64,000 nucleotides of DNA. Origin: Vulcanimicrobiota bacterium (GTDB lineage Bacteria; Vulcanimicrobiota; Xenobia; Xenobiales; JADMJV01). A model generated the notes under the pieces. The model saw only the letters and a program-made list of their open reading frames with translations. It was not told the DNA's origin and did no database searches. Shown here one piece after another: positions 8,980 through 17,530 of this stretch (the stretch's first letter is position 1; each line of letters begins with the position of its first letter). The stretch is from assembly GCA_023447635.1 (NCBI GenBank), contig JAEXNA010000096.1, forward strand, positions 1 through 64,000. The letters are read 5' to 3'. The position numbers were made by a program, and so were the translations under genes.

Positions 8980-10394
8980 CTGCTCGAAAAACTAGAATCG
9001 TCTGTACCATCGGTCCCGCCTCCTGTAGCGAAGCGGTGATGGAAAAACTGCTGCTCGCCGGCATGAACGTGGCTCGCCTGAACTTTAGCCATGGCGACCA
9101 CGGCGCTCATCGTCAGAACTACGAGCGGCTCCGCCGCCTGTCGGCCAAGCTGGATAAGCCGCTGGCGATCCTGGCCGACCTCTGTGGGCCCAAGATTCGT
9201 CTCGGCGATGTCGAGCCCGGAACCATGGTCGAAGCCGGCCAAACCTTTTCCTTCTGCACCAAGCCGGTGGTCGGCGACAAGCACCAGGCCAGCATTACCT
9301 ACACCAACCTGCCCAACGAGATCGAAGTCGGCCAGCGGATCCTCGTTGATGACGGCAAGATCGAGTTTCGGGTGACCGAGGTTCAGAGCGGGAAGGTCGT
9401 CACGGAAGCCCGGAACTCTGGCGTCATCCTCTCGAAGAAGGGGGTGAACCTTCCTGGCGTGGCGCTCTCGGTTCCTTCGGTCACCGAGAAAGACAAGGAC
9501 GACCTGCGCTTTGCGCTGGAGTTAGGGATCGATTTCGTGGCTCTGTCGTTCATCCGCAAACCCGAGGACCTGAGCGAGACTCGGGCCCTGATGCGGGAGA
9601 TCGGCCGCGAAGTTCCGCTGGTGGCGAAGATTGAAAAGCTCGAGGCGCTGGACCATCTGGGCGCCATCATCGCCGAGTCCGATGCTATTATGATCGCTCG
9701 CGGCGACCTGGGCGTCGAACTGCCTCTCGAAGATGTTCCGCTGATTCAGAAGCGGATTATCGCTCGCTGCAAGGCGACGGCTCGCCCGGTTATTACAGCC
9801 ACTCAGATGCTGGAATCGATGACCGAGGTCTACCGCCCGACACGAGCCGAAGTCAACGATGTCGCGAACGCGATTTTGGACGGAACCGATGCCGTGATGC
9901 TGTCGGCCGAGACGGCTTCCGGGCATTTCCCGGAAGAGGCCGTGGCCGTCATGCATCGAGTGGCGGTCAAGGCTGAAACCGGTCTCGACTACACCGCGAT
10001 TCACAACCAGCGTCCTCCTCGGGGGGATGCTCCTGAGGCCGTGGCTCACGCGGCTGTCGAGATCTCTGAAGAAGTCTCGGCCAAAGCGATTCTTGCCTGC
10101 ACGCGCTCGGGTCGAACGGTTCGTGCCCTTTCTCGTTTCCGTCCTCGCGCCCCGATTCTGGGAATCGCCTCGGACGAGGTCGTGCTGAGACAGTTCTCCT
10201 TGAACTGGGGCGTCACGCCGATCGGCATCAAGGGGTACTCTACCACGGACGAACTGGTCACTCAGGCGATGGCGGCAGCGCTACAGCAGGGCGGACTCAG
10301 AGCGGGCGATACGGTGGTGATCGTGGCGGGAACGCCGTTGGGACATCGGACCAATACGGTCATGGTACGGACCCTTCTGACCGATCAGGGTTAG
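8976..10394 (+). CDS. pyk: Pyruvate kinase
   Basis: 472 residues covering the A, B and C domains. It starts TRIVCTIGPASCS and carries GMNVARLNFSHG, the metal/PEP site MIARGDLGVELP, and ATQMLESM followed by DVANAILDGTDAVMLS. It makes pyruvate and ATP from phosphoenolpyruvate and ADP. It ends at VVIVAGTPLG plus a short tail and lacks the extra PEP-utiliser domain of Bacillus-type enzymes. The start overlaps accA by 4 nt. Confidence 0.97.
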   Translation: MTARKTRIVCTIGPASCSEAVMEKLLLAGMNVARLNFSHGDHGAHRQNYERLRRLSAKLDKPLAILADLCGPKIRLGDVEPGTMVEAGQTFSFCTKPVVGDKHQASITYTNLPNEIEVGQRILVDDGKIEFRVTEVQSGKVVTEARNSGVILSKKGVNLPGVALSVPSVTEKDKDDLRFALELGIDFVALSFIRKPEDLSETRALMREIGREVPLVAKIEKLEALDHLGAIIAESDAIMIARGDLGVELPLEDVPLIQKRIIARCKATARPVITATQMLESMTEVYRPTRAEVNDVANAILDGTDAVMLSAETASGHFPEEAVAVMHRVAVKAETGLDYTAIHNQRPPRGDAPEAVAHAAVEISEEVSAKAILACTRSGRTVRALSRFRPRAPILGIASDEVVLRQFSLNWGVTPIGIKGYSTTDELVTQAMAAALQQGGLRAGDTVVIVAGTPLGHRTNTVMVRTLLTDQG

Positions 10395-10491
10395 TGGGGA
10401 AGGGCGGCGAGGGCTCTGGCCTCAAAGGGAAATTTTGTAGAAATTTCAAGTTTGAGCAGGACCCGAGACCTCGCTGCCCTAACATGGGCCG

Positions 10492-11001
10492 ATGAACCAA
10501 ACTCCGCTGCACGGTCGCTCGAAAACTCCTCAGGTGAAGAATTCGGTGGTGGCCGCCGGGCTCACAGCCATCCTCTCGCTCTGTGGAATAGGGCTTTACG
10601 GTTTATGTCTAGACCGCCAGCAGAACTTTGAAGACAAACTGGTCGAACTCGAGACTCTAAAATCGGACCGACGGGTGTTGCTCTCTCAGAACAAGACGAT
10701 GAGAGATCGTGTCGCCTATCTGGAAACGGATGACGGTATCGAGGAGATCGCTCGGGAGAAGCTCGGGCTGGTGAGGCCCGGTGAGTTAGCCTACGCGGTC
10801 GTACCGCCTCCCCCTGACAGCTTTACTGCGGCTGATGAAGAGGAGTCTCCTCACCTCGACAGTGCGGCCCACCAGGCCGAGCACGAAGAGGACTTCGGCG
10901 TCGTGGTTCAAGTGCTGCGTCATCTTTTCGGAACCGGAAAGGACGAACCGATCACGGCCGACGGCCAGCGTCCCGAAGCCGGCGAGACACCTAAAGCCTG
11001 A
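10492..11001 (+). CDS. FtsB/DivIC-type septum initiator-like protein
   Basis: 169 residues: a cytoplasmic N-terminus, one membrane segment (about residues 18-40), a short coiled coil, then the family signature TDDGIEEIAREKLGLVRPGE. Members form the FtsB-FtsL-FtsQ (DivIC-FtsL-DivIB) divisome complex. The Pro/Glu-rich C-terminal 70 residues extend beyond the usual ~100-residue family length and are not recognised. A tRNA-Leu follows 47 bases downstream. Confidence 0.8.
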   Translation: MNQTPLHGRSKTPQVKNSVVAAGLTAILSLCGIGLYGLCLDRQQNFEDKLVELETLKSDRRVLLSQNKTMRDRVAYLETDDGIEEIAREKLGLVRPGELAYAVVPPPPDSFTAADEEESPHLDSAAHQAEHEEDFGVVVQVLRHLFGTGKDEPITADGQRPEAGETPKA

Positions 11002-11048
11002 GTAGGACTCCTGGCCTGCCGGGAGAACCTTTCTCAGGACGTCAACGT

Positions 11049-11134
11049 GCGGGAATGATGAAATGGTAGACATACAGGACTTAAAATCCTGAGGCCGAGA
11101 GGCCGTGCGGGTTCGAGTCCCGCTTCCCGTACCA
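11049..11134 (+). tRNA. tRNA-Leu (anticodon TAA)
   Basis: An 86-nt class II tRNA with encoded CCA. The acceptor GCGGGAA pairs with TTCCCGT (first pair G-U), the anticodon stem CAGGA/TCCTG encloses CTTAAAA, a variable arm (gccgagaggc region) is present, and the T arm is GCGGG/CCCGC around TTCGAGT. The last 18 bases before position 72 recur at 11325-11342. Confidence 0.95.
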
Positions 11135-11138
11135 CTAA

Positions 11139-11180
11139 GAACGGCGCCAAATCTAAGGATTGGCGCCGTTCTCTATTTCC
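11139..11180 (+). terminator. Hairpin terminator after tRNA-Leu
   Basis: A 12-bp perfect stem, GAACGGCGCCAA (11139-11150) with its complement at 11160-11171, and a 9-base loop. The tail is only weakly T-rich (tctatttcc), so termination may be partial. Confidence 0.65.
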
Positions 11181-11324
11181 CCTCCAGGCCTCGCTGGGTG
11201 TCCCCGGGTGTCCCATTCAGGGCTATCAGGGACATCGGGGAATATCGAGAGGGTCACCTGGAGGGTCACCGTGTTTTGGGGGTGGCAAGCGCGTGTAGGG
11301 TCCGGCTACCCCAAAACTGTGTAT

Positions 11325-11342
11325 TTCGAGTCCCGCTTCCCG
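11325..11342 (+). repeat. Direct repeat of tRNA-Leu 3' end (att-like)
   Basis: TTCGAGTCCCGCTTCCCG at 11325-11342 is an exact 18-base copy of the T arm/acceptor part of tRNA-Leu at 11112-11129, 213 bases away. Such duplication of a tRNA 3' end is the usual product of site-specific integration by tyrosine recombinases. The bases between hold the terminator and about 145 bases with no supported gene, so any element is now deleted. Also present between the copies is a short direct repeat of GGGTCACC. Confidence 0.65.
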
Positions 11343-11358
11343 AATCAAGTGCAGATGC

Positions 11359-11389
11359 AAAAACGCCAGCCTGGAGAGGCTGGCGTTTT
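11359..11389 (-). terminator. Terminator of the minus-strand operon 15150-11395
   Basis: AAAACGCCAGCC (11360-11371) pairs perfectly with 11378-11389 around a 6-base loop. On the minus strand the stem ends in five T, just downstream of the stop at 11395; the flanking A/T runs make it usable in both directions. Confidence 0.85.
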
Positions 11390-11394
11390 CTCTC

Positions 11395-11763
11395 CTAGTC
11401 GGAGTCGTCTTCGTCGTCGATCCGCTCGAGTTCTTGGTGGAAGCGTTCGACCTTCTCTTCTCGGAGCTGGTCGATCTTCTCTGACTCGACTCGGGAAACG
11501 AAAAAGCCCGGAGGCATCGCTTCGATCAGGGCCCGCAGGTAGTCCAAGTTCTCCGAGGGGGTGATCGGGCAGACCTTGGGAATCGGCCGACCTCGGGTGT
11601 CGGGTTCGTACTTCACGATACCCAGTCCCATCAGGTCGGCGATCGTCAAACCGGCGGGCATCTCGCCCTCCAGGCAGACGATCTCGCAGTTCCCCTGAGA
11701 AAGCTCTTCCAGAGCCAGGCAGGTCACCACCGAACTCTGGGCATCGGATATCCAAACTTTCAT
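11395..11763 (-). CDS. Hypothetical protein, 122 aa
   Basis: Starts MKVWISDAQSSVVTCLALEEL and ends in a charged coiled, Asp/Glu-rich tail (QELERIDDEDDSD). No recognised domain or signal peptide. The ATG overlaps the stop of the Pgi-like gene by 4 nt (ATGA), so it is the last gene of a three-gene minus-strand operon and may work with the Pgi-like protein. Confidence 0.7.
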   Translation of the reverse strand: MKVWISDAQSSVVTCLALEELSQGNCEIVCLEGEMPAGLTIADLMGLGIVKYEPDTRGRPIPKVCPITPSENLDYLRALIEAMPPGFFVSRVESEKIDQLREEKVERFHQELERIDDEDDSD

Positions 11764-13022
11764 GCTGACGTCTCCGCGAAATCCTGTAGACCTCGAGCTT
11801 GCAAAAGGTCCCAGCTCTCATCGAGATCGGCCAACCGATGAGAAGCGCTGACGGCCGTTTCGAAAAAGGCGAAAAGCGCCCCAACGGAAAGCGCGTCACA
11901 GCGGCGCAGGCGTAGCCGGACCGAAGGGCTGGCGTGACCGTCGCCGGCGCGCTGCTGGTCCAGAGCCGCTTCGTAGTGGGGCTCGAGTGGCGACCAGGGC
12001 CGGCGGCTGGCATCGGGCCAGGGAAGTAGGGTGCTATCGTCCAGCGCTTCGACTTGCAGTTGTCGGTCGCCCTCGACCTTGACCTCGGTGACCCACTGGT
12101 GGCCCTGCTCCGGGGCGCGTTCCAGCAAGGCCGCTCCGAGAAGAATAGAGTTCTCGCCTCGTCCCTCGGAAAACTCCTGGCGAGAGTCCTCGCTCAGCAG
12201 GCGCCACCAGCGGGCAAAGTCACGAAACGTCTCGTCAGGGACCATCATCGCCTCTCGACAGGGCTCGGAGAGCTGGACCTCGCGCAGCGCCGCATAGGCC
12301 AGCACGGCGTCGGCCAGCCCTCCCTGCTTATCGAAGCTGCGCAGGAACGACCGACCGCCCTCGACGCACTGCCAGGCAGCGACCCCGGCCAGAGAGAGTA
12401 TCAGAGCGATCGGTTCAGAAAAGAACAGATAGCGGCCCGCGCAGCGCTCGGGAAAAAAGAGCGTACGGAACCCGGACTTGCGGGCCCAGGCGCCCCATTC
12501 CGACGAGGATTCGCCAGCAGCGATGATCACCCGGCGCTGTAACTCTTCGGCGGACCGTCCCCGAGCCAGGCACGAATAGAGAAGTCGATAGCACCACAGC
12601 AGTCGAGGCGAAGGTTTGTCGTGGAAGACAACGCAAAGGGCGACCGGACGGGACACTAACTGCTGGGAGAGTCGAGCGAGAGCCTCTGTTCCCAGGCTAG
12701 AGCTAACGATCCGAAGGCTCAGCTCGGATCGGTCCAGGGAGGCGCCTTCGAAGAGGGAGAGAGCGGCTCGCAGGGTGCTCTCGGCCAAACCCTCGGTAAG
12801 CACGACGACGGCCTGGTTGTTGGCAAGAATTTCTCCCGTCAGCTCTCCGACCGCGTCCCAACCCGAGACTCGAGCTGCAAAGAGCACCTCGAGAGAACGA
12901 AGCTGCCTCTGTTTGTCTTCGAGCTTCTTACCAAACGGGTCCAAAGCCGACTTATGCTCTTGCAGGAGCGGAAGGTCGGCGAGGGGAGGATCGAGTTGAA
13001 GAATCCGAGGTGATACCGACAA
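11760..13022 (-). CDS. Degenerate glucose-6-phosphate isomerase-like protein
   Basis: 420 residues. Two stretches align by eye with Pgi: GFRTLFFPERCAGRYLFFSE at 184-203 (Pgi ...GGRFSVLSPVG) and ALSVGALFAFFETAVSASH at 377-395 (Pgi ...LGALFYFFExATAxSG). The SIS phosphate-binding SKSGxTxET is replaced by HDKPSPRLL (about 134-142), the catalytic Glu segment is not recognisable, and the C-terminal Lys region reads RGLQDFAE. It therefore looks like a Pgi fold without activity, perhaps a sugar-phosphate sensor. It lies between a GAF/HD-GYP gene and a small coupled gene. The family assignment is from pattern reading only. Confidence 0.6.
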   Translation of the reverse strand: MSVSPRILQLDPPLADLPLLQEHKSALDPFGKKLEDKQRQLRSLEVLFAARVSGWDAVGELTGEILANNQAVVVLTEGLAESTLRAALSLFEGASLDRSELSLRIVSSSLGTEALARLSQQLVSRPVALCVVFHDKPSPRLLWCYRLLYSCLARGRSAEELQRRVIIAAGESSSEWGAWARKSGFRTLFFPERCAGRYLFFSEPIALILSLAGVAAWQCVEGGRSFLRSFDKQGGLADAVLAYAALREVQLSEPCREAMMVPDETFRDFARWWRLLSEDSRQEFSEGRGENSILLGAALLERAPEQGHQWVTEVKVEGDRQLQVEALDDSTLLPWPDASRRPWSPLEPHYEAALDQQRAGDGHASPSVRLRLRRCDALSVGALFAFFETAVSASHRLADLDESWDLLQARGLQDFAETSA

Positions 13023-13023
13023 A

Positions 13024-15150
13024 TCAGGTCGTGCCTTCCACCAGGGTGATCGTGTAGTCGAGCTCTTCGTCGGGGTGGTAAGCGGTCAGAATCGGTTCGA
13101 CGCGCCCTTGTTCGACCGCGCTGAGGAAGATGTCCACCAGGAGGGGATCGAACTGGGTGGTCTTATTCTTCGACAGTTCGGCGACCGCATCGGCGACCGG
13201 CATGCCCTTGCGATAGGGCCGGTCGCTGGTCATAGCGTCGAAACAGTCGGCCACGCATAGAATTCGGGCGGTCAGAGGGATCTCTTCTCCGGCCAGGCCG
13301 TGAGGGTAGCCACGACCATCGTAGCGCTCGTGGTGATGAAGCATCGCCGGCAGGATATGTTTGAAGGCGTTGACCGGCTGCATGATCTCGACACCGTACT
13401 CCGGATGCTTCTTCATCTCGGTAAACTCGAGGTCGGTCAGGCGGCCAGGCTTATGAAGAATGTGGTCACGGATTCGGATCTTACCGATGTCGTGAAGCAG
13501 CCCGGCGTAGCGAAGCAGTTCGAGTTCGTCGGGCCCCAACTCCAGCCCCTCGGCGATCATCACCGCATAGGCGGTGACCCTTTCCGAATGCCCTTTGGTG
13601 TAAGGGTCGCGAGCATCGATCGAGTTCGCCAGGGCGCTGACCGTGGAGAGGAACAGCGACTGCAACTGGTCGTGCAGTTCGGCGTTCTCGATAGCTGCTG
13701 CGGCGATATTGGCCAACTGAATGGCCAACTCGAGATCTTGCTGGGTAAAGTCGCTACCGTCGAGTTTCGTCCGAATGTTCAAGACGCCCAGCACCTGGCG
13801 ATTGGCCAGCAACGGAACGCAGAGGGAGGAATCGCTGTCGTCTCCCTCCTGGCCTCGGATAAGGACGGGCTCGCCCGAAGCCGCAACACGGCCAGAAACC
13901 CGTTCCCCCAGACGAACCTTGGTTCTCAGCACGATCTCGTCGGAGAGCCCGTGAGCCAGCCGAATGCTCAACTCTTCGCCCTTTTCGTCGAGCAACATCA
14001 CCGACGCTGTCTTGGCCTGCAACAGGTCCAGGGTCTGGGTCAAGGCCTGGGGCAAAATCTGATCCAGGCTCAGGCTCGAGTTCAGGATGCGACCTAGTTT
14101 GTAGAGCGCTTCGAGGTGCTCGACCTGGCTGGATACCTTGCGGTAAAGCTGAGCGATATCGATCGCGGCCGCCGCGTGAGAGGCCAGGATGGTAAGGATT
14201 TTGAGATCTTCCTCGACGAAGTCGCCGCCGTCGCGACAGCCGCTGAGGTTGAGAACACCGATACAGCGGTCCTTGCTCTTGAGGGGGACACACATGGCGG
14301 ACTCGGCGGCGTCGCCGGCGTTGAACTCGGACGAGGTCCGAGAAAGGAGGCGAGGTTGACCTTCCTGAGCCACCCAGCCCGAGATCCCCTCGCCCAGATT
14401 GACCCGGGTCGTGGTCACGATCTGTTCGTCGAGACCTTGAGCGACCAGCATCTTGAGTTCCGAGCGGACCTCGTCGACGAGCATCAGGCTTCCGTTTTCC
14501 GCGCCCAGCAAGGTGATCGCTTCGTCCATCACCTTCTTGAGAACGTCTTCCAGCCTCAGCGAGGTGCCGAGCGTACTTCCAACCTCATAGAGCGAGCGCA
14601 GGACGAAGAGGTCCCGAGAGCGCTGACGGCGTTCCCGACAAAGGTGAAGGGTCAGGTCGGCTAACGTCTCCAGAACCTCTTCGACGTGTCCGATATTGAG
14701 CGGAACCGGGGTAGGATGCAGATTGATGGCGGTTCGCACTGTCTCCTGACCGACCGATAAGGCGGCGGACAGGTCGAGCATCTCGTCTTCACCCAGTGGA
14801 CGTTCGGGAACAGGCCCCGCGATCACCCACCCACGGTCGCCGGTGCCGGCTCCGAAAGGAAAGAGCAGAAACGTCATCCCAAACGGGCCGACGATCGTAT
14901 GGAAGCCGTCTCCCTCAGGGATGCTGGGGAGTGGGCGCTGAGCCCAATCGAAGGTCTCTGGTTCGCTGAAGTAAAGGTCGTGCAGGCGATCTTCGGGATG
15001 AGCCACCAGAGAACGGTCGCTAGTGTGCGCAAAGAAAAGACCCAGGGAGAGGTGCGAGGACAATGCCAGGGCACGCTGCACCCTGTGTAATGTCCCAAGG
15101 TCTCCGGGGTCCAGAAGCCTGGGGGCTACCGAATCACTACTGTTGCTCAA
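13024..15150 (-). CDS. GAF-GAF-HD-GYP phosphodiesterase-like protein
   Basis: 708 residues from a TTG start, without obvious membrane segments. An N-terminal domain (1-170) is unrecognised; two GAF domains follow (about 185-340 and 345-495, each with a CVPL motif), then a full HD-GYP domain with HDIGKIRIRDHIL and HHERYDGRGYPHG and the downstream ADCFDAMTSDRPYRKG. Predicted soluble c-di-GMP phosphodiesterase under control of two ligand-sensing GAF modules. It heads a minus-strand operon with the Pgi-like gene 1 base downstream. A shorter start is possible since TTG is weak. Confidence 0.9.
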   Translation of the reverse strand: MSNSSDSVAPRLLDPGDLGTLHRVQRALALSSHLSLGLFFAHTSDRSLVAHPEDRLHDLYFSEPETFDWAQRPLPSIPEGDGFHTIVGPFGMTFLLFPFGAGTGDRGWVIAGPVPERPLGEDEMLDLSAALSVGQETVRTAINLHPTPVPLNIGHVEEVLETLADLTLHLCRERRQRSRDLFVLRSLYEVGSTLGTSLRLEDVLKKVMDEAITLLGAENGSLMLVDEVRSELKMLVAQGLDEQIVTTTRVNLGEGISGWVAQEGQPRLLSRTSSEFNAGDAAESAMCVPLKSKDRCIGVLNLSGCRDGGDFVEEDLKILTILASHAAAAIDIAQLYRKVSSQVEHLEALYKLGRILNSSLSLDQILPQALTQTLDLLQAKTASVMLLDEKGEELSIRLAHGLSDEIVLRTKVRLGERVSGRVAASGEPVLIRGQEGDDSDSSLCVPLLANRQVLGVLNIRTKLDGSDFTQQDLELAIQLANIAAAAIENAELHDQLQSLFLSTVSALANSIDARDPYTKGHSERVTAYAVMIAEGLELGPDELELLRYAGLLHDIGKIRIRDHILHKPGRLTDLEFTEMKKHPEYGVEIMQPVNAFKHILPAMLHHHERYDGRGYPHGLAGEEIPLTARILCVADCFDAMTSDRPYRKGMPVADAVAELSKNKTTQFDPLLVDIFLSAVEQGRVEPILTAYHPDEELDYTITLVEGTT

Positions 15151-15460
15151 AATCGCTTGTCCACGTCAGCTCGGCTATCGAACGTCTTGACCCCTCGTTA
15201 GCGACTCGCAGGCAGAGAGAGTCGATAACCCCTAACCGCAAATTTCCCCCGCCGTGGGCTGGCTTCCTTCCTGAAAGAATGGCGTAGTCGGCTCGAATCG
15301 CCTATCGGCCGTCCTGTTTGAGTATTAATGGCATAGCAAGGTATCTTCTCCTTCAAGAGATCTCTCACAGAATCACCGTGCGAAGCGCAGCGCGCTGCAT
15401 CGTAGGTTGGACGAAGAGGGGGCGACAGGAGACGGACGACCTCTCTGAGAACTCAAAAGT
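15151..15460. other. Divergent intergenic region (310 bases)
   Basis: It separates the minus-strand GAF/HD-GYP gene from the plus-strand Crp-family gene and must hold both promoters. A weak match, TTGAGT (15318) with TATCTT (15342) at 18-base spacing, faces the Crp gene. A 6-bp hairpin (CGACTC...GAGTCG, about 15203-15226) is present. No gene is supported. Confidence 0.4.
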
Positions 15461-16162
15461 GTGTCTGATATCGTTGAACTCTTGCGCAAAGTGCCTCTCT
15501 TCTCTGGTCTTGATAAGGACGACCTGACTACTCTGGCCTCTATCGTCACCAGGAAGGAGTACGACAAAAAGGAGACTCTCTTCCACCAGGGGGATCCCGG
15601 CGAGGAGTTTATGATCTTGACCGAGGGCTCGGTGAAGGTCGAGCTGATGAACGCCGAAGGCAAAGAGCTGACCTTGACGATCCTGACCCCTTTTCAGTTC
15701 TTGGGAGAGCTTGCGCTGCTCGACGATGTCCCCCGCTCGGCGACGGTGGTCTCCATGGAGCAAAGCGTTCTGCTGTCCATCAATAAGCGTGATTTCGCCC
15801 GAATCTTGGAATCTTATCCGCGTATGAGCATTCCTATGCTCCGCCAGTTGACGCGTCGAGTGCGGGTCCTGACTGACGACATCGCCTCGATGGCGTTCCT
15901 GGACTCCTACAGCCGAGTGACCCGTAAGATCCTGAATCTGGCCGAAGAGATGGGCCAAACGGGCCCTGACGGGCACATTCTGATCGACCGTCCGCTCACC
16001 CACCAGCAGTTGGCGAATCTCGTCGGCACGACCCGAGAGACGGTGACCAAGATCCTCAACGAGATGAAGGATAACGGATTGTTGGACATCCGCCGTCACC
16101 GTATCACTATTCTCGACCGCGAGGAGCTACTCGCCAGAGCCGACCTCTCAGGGATTATGTAA
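15461..16162 (+). CDS. Crp/Fnr-family transcription regulator
   Basis: 233 residues from a GTG. A cyclic-nucleotide-binding beta-roll (GDPGEEFMILTEGSVKV ... FLGELALLDDVPRSATV) is followed by a dimer helix and a Crp-type winged helix (LTHQQLANLVGTTRETVTK). No N-terminal Cys cluster, so it is not an Fnr oxygen sensor. The PRSATV region retains the Arg-Ser pair used to bind cyclic-nucleotide phosphate. Convergent with tgt, overlapping by 8 bases. Confidence 0.93.
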   Translation: MSDIVELLRKVPLFSGLDKDDLTTLASIVTRKEYDKKETLFHQGDPGEEFMILTEGSVKVELMNAEGKELTLTILTPFQFLGELALLDDVPRSATVVSMEQSVLLSINKRDFARILESYPRMSIPMLRQLTRRVRVLTDDIASMAFLDSYSRVTRKILNLAEEMGQTGPDGHILIDRPLTHQQLANLVGTTRETVTKILNEMKDNGLLDIRRHRITILDREELLARADLSGIM

Positions 16163-17387
16163 GAGGACGCGAGGCCAGCCAGCTCGCCTTCAGCTCTTCG
16201 AACGTGCCCTCTTCCAGGGCACTTCGCATTTTCCGGGTCAGGCGCAGAAGCGCGGACAGGTTGTGGATCGAGCAGAGGGTGCTGGCCAGAATCTCCTGGC
16301 ACGAGAAGAGATAGCGCAGATGCGCTCTCGAATAGTTGGCACAGGCGTAGCACGGGCAGTCCGGCTCGATAGGTCGGGGATCTTCTCGGTAGCGGGCCTG
16401 GCGAAGGTTGATGGTGCCGCGGCTACTGCGATGAGGGACGCTGGGATCGACCATCAAGTTGGCGGTCCGAGCAAAGCGAGTTGGGATAACGCAGTCGAAG
16501 GTATCGATTCCACGAGCGACTCCCTCGAACAGATCCTCCATCTCACCTATGCCCAGCAGGTGCCGGGGGGCGTGAGCGGGGAGCTGAGGAACGGTCCAGT
16601 CCAGGACGTTGAGCATGTCGGCCTTGGTCTCGCCTAGCGACCCACCGACCGCAAAGGCATCGAACGGCAGCTTCGTCATGAAGTCGACCGCCCGTTGACG
16701 CAGGTCCTGATAGGCTCCGCCCTGGAGAATTCCATACAGGCTTTGATGGGGGTCCCGCCTGGCTTCCAAGCAGCGAACAGCCCAGCGATGGGTTCGCTCC
16801 ATGGAGCGCTCGGTATACGCCTTACCGGCCAGGGGAGAGGTGCATTCGTCGAAAGCCAGGACCAGATCGGCTCCGAGTTGGCGTTGAATCTCCATCGAGC
16901 TTTCCGGTGTGAAGCGGTGCGTCGAGCCGTCGACGTAGGAGCGGAAAGTGACCCCTTCTTCGTCCACCTTGGCCAGACTGTTGCCTGACTTGTGACGTTT
17001 GACCGGGTCGGCGGCGGCGTCGCCGGGAAAGACCCCACCAAGTTTTCCCACGCCGTGCTCTTTGGCTACCCCCAGCGAGAAAGCCTGAAAGCCGCCGCTG
17101 TCCGTCATGATGGGTCGATTCCAGTTCATGAAGGTGTGCAGTCCGCCCATCTTGCGAACCAGTTCGGCCCCCGGGCGAAGGTAGAGATGGTAGGTGTTGG
17201 CAAGAACGCCCTGAGCGCCGAGCTCCATCAGCTGGACGGGAGTCAGAGCTTTCACGGTCGCCCGAGTTCCCACCGGGAGAAACTCGGGAGTCTCGATTGC
17301 GCCACGGTCGGTAAGAATGCGGCCGCGACGCGGTCCGCCAGGGCGGCGCTGGGCCGCGGGGGTCAGATCTTCAAATTGCAAAGCCAT
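16155..17387 (-). CDS. tgt: Queuine tRNA-ribosyltransferase
   Basis: 410 residues from the ATG at 17387, where family homology (MALQFEDLTP) begins; an upstream TTG at 17441 would add 18 residues. Visible are the catalytic Asp in MTDSGGFQ (D96), VGGSLGE, the nucleophile region CVIPTRFAR, and the zinc motif CPCYAC...C...H (CANYSRAHLRYLFSCQE..). It exchanges G34 for queuine or preQ1 in GUN-anticodon tRNAs. Two insertion-like stretches (LGGVFPGDAAADPVKRHK and the long C-terminus) do not disturb the motifs. Confidence 0.95.
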   Translation of the reverse strand: MALQFEDLTPAAQRRPGGPRRGRILTDRGAIETPEFLPVGTRATVKALTPVQLMELGAQGVLANTYHLYLRPGAELVRKMGGLHTFMNWNRPIMTDSGGFQAFSLGVAKEHGVGKLGGVFPGDAAADPVKRHKSGNSLAKVDEEGVTFRSYVDGSTHRFTPESSMEIQRQLGADLVLAFDECTSPLAGKAYTERSMERTHRWAVRCLEARRDPHQSLYGILQGGAYQDLRQRAVDFMTKLPFDAFAVGGSLGETKADMLNVLDWTVPQLPAHAPRHLLGIGEMEDLFEGVARGIDTFDCVIPTRFARTANLMVDPSVPHRSSRGTINLRQARYREDPRPIEPDCPCYACANYSRAHLRYLFSCQEILASTLCSIHNLSALLRLTRKMRSALEEGTFEELKASWLASRPLT

Positions 17388-17530
17388 CTCGACGGTGCCG
17401 TTCTCAGGCGGGGCAAAGGCTCCTCCGTCAGAGGTTGTCAACGGAGGGTTTTTGCGGTAGACAATGCCTCACGAATGTCACGCTCCAGAGCAGCTATAGG
17501 AAGTCCCGTCGGGGATACGAAGGTAACGCT

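Noticed and set aside
11160..11564. Open frame across the tRNA-Leu scar, possibly an integrase remnant
   Set aside because: It crosses two terminators and runs into the opposite-strand gene; no integrase motif is visible.
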